Assembly: GCF_035830635.1 (NCBI RefSeq)
Contig: NZ_JAYMFI010000030.1
Location: forward strand, 3,434-67,433
DNA from: Adlercreutzia shanghongiae
GTDB taxonomy: Bacteria > Actinomycetota > Coriobacteriia > Coriobacteriales > Eggerthellaceae
DNA length: 64,000 nt
Reading direction: 5' to 3'
Shown: piece by piece, positions 57,432-64,000 of the stretch
Layout: every line of letters starts with the position of its first letter
How positions within the stretch are numbered: the first letter of the stretch is position 1
Program-made: the position numbers and the translations under genes
Notes under the pieces: model-generated
Databases searched by the model: none
What the model saw: only the letters and a program-made list of their open reading frames with translations
Told to the model about the DNA's origin: nothing

Positions 57432-58402
57432 CGCGCCTCCCTTCCCAATTGCGACAGTTGCCGGAAGGCGTAGAAGGCTACCGCGCTGGAGGCGGCCACG
57501 TTCAGGGAATCCACGCCGTGGGCCATGGGTATGCGCACGGTATAGTCGCAGCGGGCGATGGTGGCAGGGGAGAGCCCGTCGCCCTCGGTGCCGAACAGGA
57601 GCGCCAGCTTCGCCGGGGCGCCGGTGGCTGCCTCGCGTTCGGCGAGCAGCGCGTTCAACTCGTCGGGGGTCACCGAATCGTCGGAAAGCGCCATGGCGGC
57701 GCAGGCGAAGCCGTACTCGTGCAGCTCGGCGATGCCCTGCTTGCTCCAGGTTCCCTCGCCCGGGCGGTTCGGCACGTTTTCGTCGCCGATGCGAGTCCAG
57801 GGCACCTGGAAGACCGTGCCCATGGACACGCGCACGGCCCGGCGGTAGAGCGGGTCGTAGCAGGCGGGGCTTGCGAGCACCGCATCTACCCCCAGGGCGG
57901 CGGCGCTGCGGAAGATGGCCCCGACGTTGGTGTGGTTCGTGATGTCCTCAAGCACCGCCACAAGGCGCGCGTCGCGCAGGACGTCGGCCACGGGCGGCAG
58001 GGCGGGACGGCGGAAGGCGCCGAGCGCGCCGCGGGTCAGCTCGAAGCCCGTGAGGCGCTCAAGCTCATCGTGAGGCGCGATGAATACCGGTAGCCCTTCG
58101 CCGCCAGTGCTTTCGATTGTAGCCGAAGCGTCGCCCGGGTTCTTGTTGGAGGAGGTTGCTCGCTCTCCCAGCCCTTTCTCCATCGCGCTGATGAGCGGCT
58201 CCATTGAATCCAGCCACTTTTCTTCCATAAGCAGCGACAGAGGTTCCATGCCGCCTTCGAAGGCCCGCTCGATAACCTTGCCTGACTCGGCGATGAACAC
58301 GGCCCGTTCCGGCTCAAGCTTGCAGCGGAGCTGCGCCTCGGTGAGCCGTGCGAAAACATCGAGCCGTGGATCATCGAGGGTGTCTACATATATATAGGGC
58401 AC
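57428..58402 (-). CDS. TrmH/SpoU-family RNA methyltransferase
   Basis: 324 residues with the GTG start at 58402, where AAAGG lies 7 bases upstream. The N-terminal region (YIYVDTLDDPRLDVFARLTE) resembles the substrate-binding part of 2'-O-ribose methyltransferases. The SPOUT knot follows with motif 1 (LEDITNHTNVGAIFRSAAAL), motif 2 (LALLFGTEGDGLS) and motif 3 (IPMAHGVDSLNVAASSAVA). It methylates tRNA or rRNA with SAM. The conserved start excludes a longer upstream reading frame to 58663 that would run through an inverted repeat. Confidence 0.9.
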   Translation of the reverse strand: MPYIYVDTLDDPRLDVFARLTEAQLRCKLEPERAVFIAESGKVIERAFEGGMEPLSLLMEEKWLDSMEPLISAMEKGLGERATSSNKNPGDASATIESTGGEGLPVFIAPHDELERLTGFELTRGALGAFRRPALPPVADVLRDARLVAVLEDITNHTNVGAIFRSAAALGVDAVLASPACYDPLYRRAVRVSMGTVFQVPWTRIGDENVPNRPGEGTWSKQGIAELHEYGFACAAMALSDDSVTPDELNALLAEREAATGAPAKLALLFGTEGDGLSPATIARCDYTVRIPMAHGVDSLNVAASSAVAFYAFRQLSQLGREAR

Positions 58403-58450
58403 AGGGGAGCCTTTCTGAAATCGGAAAGCATTTTCTGGCTTGAAAAGTGC

Positions 58451-58563
58451 GATTCTTTGACCTTCCGACGCGTTGCTGAGGCTCGACTGCGCGTTTTTGG
58501 CGATGTTTCCCCAGGTCGCGTATTGCTGCGAAATTGCGATGGTGCGCGAGAGGTCAAAGAATC
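58451..58563. repeat. 13-bp perfect inverted repeat around 87 bases
   Basis: GATTCTTTGACCT (58451-58463) and AGGTCAAAGAATC (58551-58563) are perfect inverted copies; weaker matches extend outward. It lies in the 285-base gap upstream of the methyltransferase gene. The plan resembles the elements at 29223-29362 and 42037-42197. Confidence 0.6.
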
Positions 58564-58636
58564 GTGATTTCCAAGCCACAAACTGCATAAAGCGTATCAG
58601 ATTGACTGGCAGAACGCTTTGGGGGCGGCAAAACAA

Positions 58637-58665
58637 AAATGCCCGCCTTGGGGAGACGGGCATTT
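58637..58665 (-). terminator. Intrinsic terminator of the mIHF gene
   Basis: On the minus strand, AAATGCCCG pairs with CGGGCATTT around an 11-base loop and is followed by TTGTTTT. It lies 23 bases after the mIHF stop. Confidence 0.85.
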
Positions 58666-58687
58666 GGAAAGCTGTTTTAGTCGAAGC

Positions 58688-58996
58688 TTAGGAAAGGGCA
58701 GCCTTCAGGGACTGCATCTGATTGGAGCCCAGGCCCTGCAGACGGCGCTCGGCCGGAATGCCCAGCTCCTCCATGAGCTTTTCGGTCTTCACCTTGCCGT
58801 AGCCAGGCAGAGCGTTCACGAAAGCCTTAACCTTCATGCGGCCGATGACCGGGTCGTCAATCTGGTCGAGAACCTCAGCCGGGGTGGTGAGACCCATGGC
58901 GAGCTTGTTGGTGATCTCGGAGCGCTTGGCACGGACGATGCGGGCCTTCTCAAGGGCGGCGGCGCGCTGCTCGGGAGTCATGGTAGGTGCGGGCAT
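58688..58996 (-). CDS. Integration host factor, actinobacterial type (mIHF)
   Basis: 102 residues, close to the family length. LEKARIVRAKRSEI and the helix-two-turn-helix part (VLDQIDDPVIGRMKVKAFVN, LPGYGKVKTEKLMEELGI) match actinobacterial mIHF, a monomeric DNA-binding protein unrelated to the HU/IHF fold. It contributes to nucleoid compaction, topology and site-specific recombination. Ends in a strong terminator. The weak purine-rich ribosome site (AAGAGAAAG) fits a gene read from its own promoter in 58997-59337. Confidence 0.92.
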   Translation of the reverse strand: MPAPTMTPEQRAAALEKARIVRAKRSEITNKLAMGLTTPAEVLDQIDDPVIGRMKVKAFVNALPGYGKVKTEKLMEELGIPAERRLQGLGSNQMQSLKAALS

Positions 58997-59337
58997 ATTC
59001 TTTCTCTTTCTCTTGACGGTACCCTGCTATCAGGGCTTTCACTCGAAGGACGCTGACATCAGATGATCCCGATGGCAGCGTCCCTCGCTTTTGGCGTAGA
59101 CGATAATAATAGAAAAGCGCAGGTTGTGCACCCCTTTTCTCGACAAAGGTGCGTTTTTGCGGAAAAAAGAGCGGTTTTGCGTCCTCCAAGTGGGGATTTA
59201 ATGACGAAACGGCCTCGATATCATGAAAAGACGCCACGTGAGCGGCGCTAAGTGGCGGCAAAGGCGGAGCTGCAGCAACTCGGCGAGCCGCTTGCGCGCT
59301 ATAATGCCGAGAAACCAGAAGGGAAGGAAGCGAGAGC
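58997..59337. other. Divergent region between mIHF and mazG
   Basis: No gene is seen. A TATAAT at 59300-59305, 33 bases before the mazG ATG, is the likely mazG -10. An AT-rich word AAAAAAGAGCGGTTTTGC at 59163-59180 resembles one at 29263-29280, suggesting a shared intergenic element. The mIHF promoter must also lie here, unassigned. Confidence 0.5.
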
Positions 59338-60213
59338 ATGACCGATAAGCTAGTAGCCGAGGTGCAGGTGGCTGAGCATCCGGCGTTCGACGAATTTGTG
59401 GCCACTATCGAGGCTTTGCGTGCGCCCGATGGCTGCCCGTGGGATAAGGAGCAGACGCACAAGAGCATTTCCGGCAACATGGTGGAAGAGGCCTACGAGG
59501 CTGTGGACGCCATCGAGGCGGACGATGTGGCCCATATGCGCGAAGAGTTGGGCGATGTGCTGCTCCAGGTGGTGCTGCAGTCGCAGATTGCCGCCGACGA
59601 GGGCGAGTTCACCATCGACGAGGTGTGCCGCGACATCAACGCGAAGATCGTGCGCCGCCATCCCCACGTATTTGGCGACGTCGCCGCCGGCGACGCCAAC
59701 GAGGTGCTTGATGTGTGGGACCAGATAAAGATGGCCGAGAAAGAGGAGGCCGATGCCGCATCGGAGGCGCCCCAGGGGCTGCTCGATGGAGTGCCGCGCA
59801 GTTTCCCGGCGCTCAAGCAGGCTCAGAAAATCTCGCGGAAAGCCGCATCGGCCGGCTTTGAATGGGAGAGCGTCGACGACGTGTGGCAGAAGGTGGATGA
59901 GGAGATTGCCGAGCTGAAGGAAGCCTATGCGGCCGCGCCGAAGTCTTCCAACGGCAAGATAGACGCGGGGGCCGATGCCAGCGCGGCCGCTGCGGTGGAG
60001 CTGGAGCTTGGCGACGTGCTGTTCTCGCTGGTGAACGTCGCCCGCAAAATGGGCGTGCAGGCCGAAGAGGCCCTGCGCGCCACCTGCATGAAGTTTCGCA
60101 CCCGCTGGGCCTTTATGGAAGGGGCTGCTGCGGGCCAGGGCCGGCGCATCGAGGACCTGTCATCCGACGAACTTGAGGAGCTTTGGGCGATGTCGAAGGT
60201 GCTCGAGGGGTAA
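59338..60213 (+). CDS. mazG: Nucleoside triphosphate pyrophosphohydrolase MazG
   Basis: 291 residues with the two MazG domains. The first has CPWDKEQTHKSI, EEAYEAVDAIE and EELGDVLLQV (the EExxE...ExxD metal site). The second has EEIAELKEAY and ELGDVLFSLVNVARKMG. It hydrolyses NTPs or dNTPs and (p)ppGpp-related pools, a housekeeping and stress role. GGAAGGAAG lies before the ATG. An Ala/Ser insert (about 200-220) interrupts the second domain. Terminator downstream. Confidence 0.95.
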   Translation: MTDKLVAEVQVAEHPAFDEFVATIEALRAPDGCPWDKEQTHKSISGNMVEEAYEAVDAIEADDVAHMREELGDVLLQVVLQSQIAADEGEFTIDEVCRDINAKIVRRHPHVFGDVAAGDANEVLDVWDQIKMAEKEEADAASEAPQGLLDGVPRSFPALKQAQKISRKAASAGFEWESVDDVWQKVDEEIAELKEAYAAAPKSSNGKIDAGADASAAAAVELELGDVLFSLVNVARKMGVQAEEALRATCMKFRTRWAFMEGAAAGQGRRIEDLSSDELEELWAMSKVLEG

Positions 60214-60240
60214 GGGCTGCACACAGGTAGGTAGCGCACG

Positions 60241-60266
60241 ACGGGGCCGGGAGGCCCCGTCTTTTT
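60241..60266 (+). terminator. Intrinsic terminator of mazG
   Basis: ACGGGGCC (60241-60248), loop GGGA, GGCCCCGT (60253-60260), then CTTTTT. Confidence 0.85.
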
Positions 60267-60288
60267 GGTGGCTCTTGCGCGTATCGCG

Positions 60289-61926
60289 CTAGCGTGCTTT
60301 TCGCGCGTATACCTGGCGTCCACCGACATAGGTGGCCGCCACCTGCGCCTGCTGAACATCGTCGGCGCTCAGGGCGAAGGGGCTCGGATCTAAAACGACG
60401 ATGTCGGCGAACTTGCCGGCTTCCAGCGTGCCGAGCTCGTCGGCGCGCTGGGCCGCCGCCGCACTGCCGGCGGTATAGGCGCACAGGGCCTCGGCCAAGG
60501 TGATGCGCTCTTCGGGCAGCCATCCGTCGGCAGGTTCGTGGCTGTCGGCGTCGCGGCGCGTAACGGCGGTGTACACCGCATCCACCGGATCGATGTCGGT
60601 CACGGGCGAGTCGGTGCCGAAGGCGAGGGTGGCGCCGGCGTCGATGAGGCTGCGGAAGGGCCACATGTAAGGCACGCGCTCCGGCCCCAGGTCGCGTTCC
60701 GGGCCGCCGGGATCCAAGGTGATGTGGCGGGGCTGCACCGAGGCGATGACTCCGGCGTGGGCCAGACGCTCGATGTCGTCGGGCTGGAAGTTCTCCAAGT
60801 GCTCGATGCTATGGCGGGCCGGCGCGGCGACGGGGTGCCGCTCGAAGATGTCGAGGCACCGGTGGATGGCCTCATCTCCAATGGCGTGAACACGCACGGC
60901 CCGCCCCTCGTCAGCCGCCGGAGCCACGAGCTCTTCCATGGCCGAGGCCTCCACGGTGGGGCGGCCGCAATCGCCTTCGAAGCGGGCGTTGGTGTAGGGG
61001 TCGTGCACCCAGGCGGTGTGCTGGCTTGAGACGCCGTCGAAGAACTGCTTGAACCCGCGGGCCTGAAGCAGCGGCCCAGTGTGGCGCTCTTGCAGCGACG
61101 CGAGGCGGCTGCGGTCGGCCAGAAGCGTCGGGAACATGGAGATGCGCACCGTAAGCTCGCCGGCTTCATCGAGGGCGGCAAACAAATCGTCGCGCACGAA
61201 ATCGAGCCCGGGCATGGCCATGAGCGACACGTCGCACACCCCGGTGACGCCATGCTCGTTCAGGTAACGCGCGAAGGAGCGGTAGGCCTCCAGCAGCTCT
61301 TCGGTAGAGAACTCGTCCACAATGCGGGGCATTAGCTCCATGGCCGCCGCCTCGCGTACGATGCCCGTCAGGCGCCCCTCGGCGTCCTTGTCGTAGCTAC
61401 CGCCAGCCGGAGGCACGGAATCCTCGGTGATGCCGAGTCGCTCCAGGGCGCAGCTGTTGAGCCACAGAGTGTGGGCGTCGCCCGAGTACATGGCCACAGG
61501 GCGATCGGGGTAGGCCGCGTCCAGCGAGTCTCGCGAAGGCATGGCCGGCGGGTTCCACAGATAGTCGCGCCATCCTTGAGCGAGCAGCCACGAGCCGGCA
61601 GGGCGGCGGGCCGCCAGGGGAGCGAGCCGGGCCACGGCGTCGGCCTCGCTTTCCCCCACGAAGCGCTCGGCCAAAGGCGACAAGTACAAAGCGGAATGGA
61701 AGTAGTGCACATGGGCGTCGTGGAAGCCGGGCATCACCAGCGCGTTGCCCCAGTCGGTCTCGGCCGTGTTCGGCCCGCGTAGCGCCTCGGGTAGCGCCTC
61801 GCGGGGTCCGGCCCAGGCAATGCGGTCGCCCGAAATGGCCACTGCGCCGGGCGAAGGATGGTCTTCAGTGCCTGTGAACAGGGCTTCGGTCGTAAGAATC
61901 AGATCGGCGGGGGCGAGGTCGGCCAT
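60289..61926 (-). CDS. YtcJ-like metal-dependent amidohydrolase
   Basis: 545 residues of the amidohydrolase superfamily, YtcJ type. The first metal motif is HDAHVH (in VMPGFHDAHVHYFHS), later His residues lie in VRVHAIGDEAIHRCLD and RHSIEHLENF, and the catalytic Asp in LAFGTDSPVTDIDPV. Members hydrolyse formamides or N-formyl groups. Cytosolic, no signal. GAAAGGAG lies before the ATG at 61926. Substrate unknown. Confidence 0.9.
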   Translation of the reverse strand: MADLAPADLILTTEALFTGTEDHPSPGAVAISGDRIAWAGPREALPEALRGPNTAETDWGNALVMPGFHDAHVHYFHSALYLSPLAERFVGESEADAVARLAPLAARRPAGSWLLAQGWRDYLWNPPAMPSRDSLDAAYPDRPVAMYSGDAHTLWLNSCALERLGITEDSVPPAGGSYDKDAEGRLTGIVREAAAMELMPRIVDEFSTEELLEAYRSFARYLNEHGVTGVCDVSLMAMPGLDFVRDDLFAALDEAGELTVRISMFPTLLADRSRLASLQERHTGPLLQARGFKQFFDGVSSQHTAWVHDPYTNARFEGDCGRPTVEASAMEELVAPAADEGRAVRVHAIGDEAIHRCLDIFERHPVAAPARHSIEHLENFQPDDIERLAHAGVIASVQPRHITLDPGGPERDLGPERVPYMWPFRSLIDAGATLAFGTDSPVTDIDPVDAVYTAVTRRDADSHEPADGWLPEERITLAEALCAYTAGSAAAAQRADELGTLEAGKFADIVVLDPSPFALSADDVQQAQVAATYVGGRQVYARKAR

Positions 61927-62668
61927 GGAGGTCTCCTTTCGGCGGCATCGGCAAAATGCCGTGGTGGGCCTTGGACGAGCAGGGCGTTGTCTTCAGGGGC
62001 AGTATACGCCTTGAAATAAATTTGTTCATCTGCACTACGAATTTTGCCTCTATGGCCAGGATAAAAGCTGTTGCGCAGATGGGCGTGTCGTGCGCACTAA
62101 GGGTATTGACGGAGGTGGCCCCCTTTGTCAACAATGGATGCTGTTTTGGGCATTTCCTTCAAAAGAATGCCCTCGCCTGGTAAAACTTCGAATCGAAGCC
62201 GTCTTTTCATTTCCGCGAGCCCTTGCGGCGCGCCAAGAAAGCCTGTTCTTTCGTGAAGTTTGATTGAATAACTAAACTATTGGAACTTTTTTATTGCATG
62301 TGAACAAAAATGATGTTAACGTGGATTCATCGACGGAAGGCAGCCTCGGCCGCAACATTTGAAGGGGAGTCGAAAGGCGCCGCGCCGTCGATGCGCAAGG
62401 AAGGTATCCGACGCAGAAAGCTTCGGGTCGCGCACTTGACCTGGGGCGGCAGTAACGTTTCAAGGGGCGTTTACGTAGGGTATAAGAGTTGTAGGGGGTT
62501 TGTAATTACAAGTTAAACCCTCAACTACTACCGCTTTACCTCTTCCTCTCGATACGGATTCTGCGACATTGGGTGCATCCATCGCGCCGACCGCGATGGG
62601 CTGGGGGCGTACCGCCCGCAGCTTCTCAACTATGATGGCGAGCTCGCGTCGCCGGATTGGAGAGTCAC
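61927..62668. other. Long leader region upstream of arcA
   Basis: 742 bases without a convincing gene, the longest gap in the window. It is AT-rich around 62240-62330 (TTTTTTATTGCATGTG, TGTGAACAAAAATGATG). A 12-bp perfect palindrome TTGTAATTACAA (62500-62511) sits within a wider GGGTTT...AAACCC symmetry (62495-62520), about 150 bases before the arcA start. It is a candidate operator for arginine or redox control. No -35/-10 pair could be fixed with confidence. Confidence 0.5.
62500..62511. promoter_or_regulatory. Palindrome in the arcA leader
   Basis: Perfect 12-bp palindrome TTGTAATTACAA flanked by GGGTT and AACCC-type ends; possible operator site. Confidence 0.45.
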
Positions 62669-63892
62669 ATGCAAGGTATCAACGTCAAGAGCGAAATCGG
62701 CAACCTCAAGAAGGTCATCCTTCACCGCCCCGGCGACGAGCTGCTGAACCTCACCCCCAACACTTTGGAGGAGCTCCTCTTCGACGACATCCCGTTCCTC
62801 CCGGTTGCCCAGGAAGAGCACGACGCCTTCGCGAACATCCTTCGCGGCGAGGGCGTGGAAGTGGTCTATCTGGAGGACCTCATGGCTGAGGTCATCGACG
62901 CCAACCCCGAGCTGCGCGAGACCTTCCTCGATCAGTGGATTTTCGAGGCCGGCATTCGCACTGAGACCTACAAGCAGATCATCAAGGACTACATGAACTC
63001 CAACTACGCGGGCACCAAGGACATGGTCATGAAGACCATGGCCGGCATCAACCTGCAGGAGCTCCCCCAGAAGGATACGCACCTTCTGGTCGATATGGTG
63101 TCCGACCGCTGCAAGCTCGTGTGCGCTCCCATGCCGAACCTCTACTTCACCCGCGACCCGTTCGCGAACATCGGCAACGGCGTGTCCATCAACCGCATGT
63201 ACTCGGTCACCCGTAACCGCGAGACCATCTACGGCGACTACATCTTCAAGTATCACCCCGATTTTGCCGGCACTCCGCGCTACTACGATCGCAACGACAC
63301 CTTCCACATCGAGGGCGGCGACATCCTGAACATCAACGAGCACGTGCTGGCCATCGGCATCTCCCAGCGCACCGAGCCCGATGCCATCGACCATATCGCC
63401 CACAACGTGTTCAACGACGAGACGAGCACCATCGACACGATTTTGGCCTTCAATATTCCGTCCTCCCGCGCCTTCATGCACCTGGACACCGTGTTCACCC
63501 AAATCGATCGCGACAAGTTCACCATCCATCCCGGCATCATGGGGCCGCTGACGGTCTTCGAGATTACCCCGGACGGCAAGGGCGGCACCAAGATCCGCGA
63601 GCGCAACGAGGATCTGGAGAAGGTGCTCTCCGAGTACGTCGGCGAGGCCGTTAAGCTCATCCCCTGCGGCGGCGGCGACCGCATCGCGGCCGAGCGCGAG
63701 CAGTGGAACGACGGCTCCAACACCCTGTGCGTGCGCCCCGGCACGGTCGTCGTGTACCAGCGCAACAACGTCACCAACGACGTGCTGTACAGGGAGGGCA
63801 TCAACTGCCTGGAGATGCCGTCCGCCGAGCTCAGCCGCGGCCGCGGCGGCCCGCGCTGCATGTCCATGCCGGCTTGGCGCGAGGCCCTGTAG
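62669..63892 (+). CDS. arcA: Arginine deiminase
   Basis: 407 residues. Converts arginine to citrulline and ammonia, the first step of the ADI pathway that yields ATP through carbamate kinase. Catalytic words of the guanidino-hydrolase fold are present: FTRDPFANIG, HIEGGDIL, MHLDTVFTQID and the C-terminal nucleophile in RGRGGPRCMSMP. The ATG at 62669 has TTGGAGAG just upstream. The gene lies at the right edge, so arcB/arcC may follow outside the window. A long 5' region suggests regulated transcription. Confidence 0.96.
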   Translation: MQGINVKSEIGNLKKVILHRPGDELLNLTPNTLEELLFDDIPFLPVAQEEHDAFANILRGEGVEVVYLEDLMAEVIDANPELRETFLDQWIFEAGIRTETYKQIIKDYMNSNYAGTKDMVMKTMAGINLQELPQKDTHLLVDMVSDRCKLVCAPMPNLYFTRDPFANIGNGVSINRMYSVTRNRETIYGDYIFKYHPDFAGTPRYYDRNDTFHIEGGDILNINEHVLAIGISQRTEPDAIDHIAHNVFNDETSTIDTILAFNIPSSRAFMHLDTVFTQIDRDKFTIHPGIMGPLTVFEITPDGKGGTKIRERNEDLEKVLSEYVGEAVKLIPCGGGDRIAAEREQWNDGSNTLCVRPGTVVVYQRNNVTNDVLYREGINCLEMPSAELSRGRGGPRCMSMPAWREAL

Positions 63893-64000
63893 GCCCATCT
63901 GCTCTTCGCGAGCATCCTCTTTCGGTCTTTTCCGGCCCAGTCTAGCCAGCCAGCGCTGGGCCGCAAAAGAGGCGCGGGATCCTCGGCAACGGGGACCCGC
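63893..64000. other. Downstream edge of the window
   Basis: 108 bases after arcA with no gene start seen. GCGGGATCC and GGGGACCCGC at the end may form a hairpin; the window stops before its role can be judged. Confidence 0.4.

Noticed and set aside
58403..58663. Upstream extension of the methyltransferase
   Set aside because: The extra 87 residues cross an inverted repeat, lack family similarity and the GTG at 58402 has a ribosome site and the family-typical start.
62310..62516. 68-codon frame in the arcA leader
   Set aside because: No ribosome site, basic composition and no recognisable domain; kept as non-coding.
1..64000. CRISPR array, tRNA, rRNA or prophage
   Set aside because: No regularly spaced direct repeats with unique spacers, no tRNA cloverleaf or rRNA sequence, and no phage structural genes were recognised by reading; a tRNAscan or CRISPR search was not run.

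Overview
The window looks like chromosome of a gut actinobacterium of class Coriobacteriia, most likely family Eggerthellaceae (Eggerthella, Adlercreutzia, Gordonibacter or Slackia type). The grounds are high-GC coding with GTG/ATG starts and strong GGAGG ribosome sites, an actinobacterial-type integration host factor, arginine deiminase, membrane-bound LuxR regulators beside molybdoenzyme operons, an exported FMN/FAD flavoprotein, and many twin-arginine (Tat) iron-sulfur proteins. The genus was assigned by protein resemblance only; no 16S gene is present.

Layout. 1-6.3 kb: end of aconitase, aspS, then two homologous ATPase/DUF234 genes, each with its own palindromic operator, flanking a protein-tyrosine phosphatase that carries a sulfite-oxidase-type dimerisation domain. 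6.3-22.7 kb: the core of interest. A MerR regulator diverges from operon A (Tat ferredoxin, NrfD, tri-heme lipoprotein fused to a sulfite-oxidase-like domain, a second sulfite-oxidase-like protein, a stand-alone dimerisation domain). A Tat flavoprotein, a GntR regulator and an SPFH protein follow. Operon B is a paralogous set in a different gene order, plus an exported trio of two rhodanese-like proteins and an isochorismatase-like hydrolase, then another stand-alone dimerisation domain. 22.8-41 kb: housekeeping and cell-envelope genes (beta-lactamase-like protein, SRP RNA, DedA, dnaX-ybaB-recR, map, MFS, DnaJ-like) leading to a three-gene 2-hydroxyacyl-CoA dehydratase/activase operon. 42.5-54 kb: an MFS-CBS fusion, then a DmsABC-type molybdoenzyme operon with chaperone, NapG/NapH-like electron carriers and a membrane LuxR regulator. 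54-64 kb: a PIN-toxin remnant, htpG under a CIRCE element, an rRNA/tRNA methyltransferase, mIHF, mazG, an amidohydrolase and arcA.

How it fits together. The organism appears to respire anaerobically through several extracytoplasmic redox modules fed from the quinone pool by NrfD/DmsC-type anchors and ferredoxin-like subunits. Operons A and B combine NrfC/NrfD electron transfer with tri-heme cytochrome/sulfite-oxidase-fold fusions. I do not recognise this as a described enzyme system. The substrate cannot be read from sequence; the rhodanese-like partners of operon B hint at sulfur chemistry. Fermentative or energy-yielding side routes are suggested by arcA (arginine deiminase) and the CoA-dehydratase genes. 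Intergenic regions are rich in long inverted repeats, a 52-bp tandem repeat and intrinsic terminators. No CRISPR array, tRNA, rRNA, complete insertion sequence or prophage was seen.
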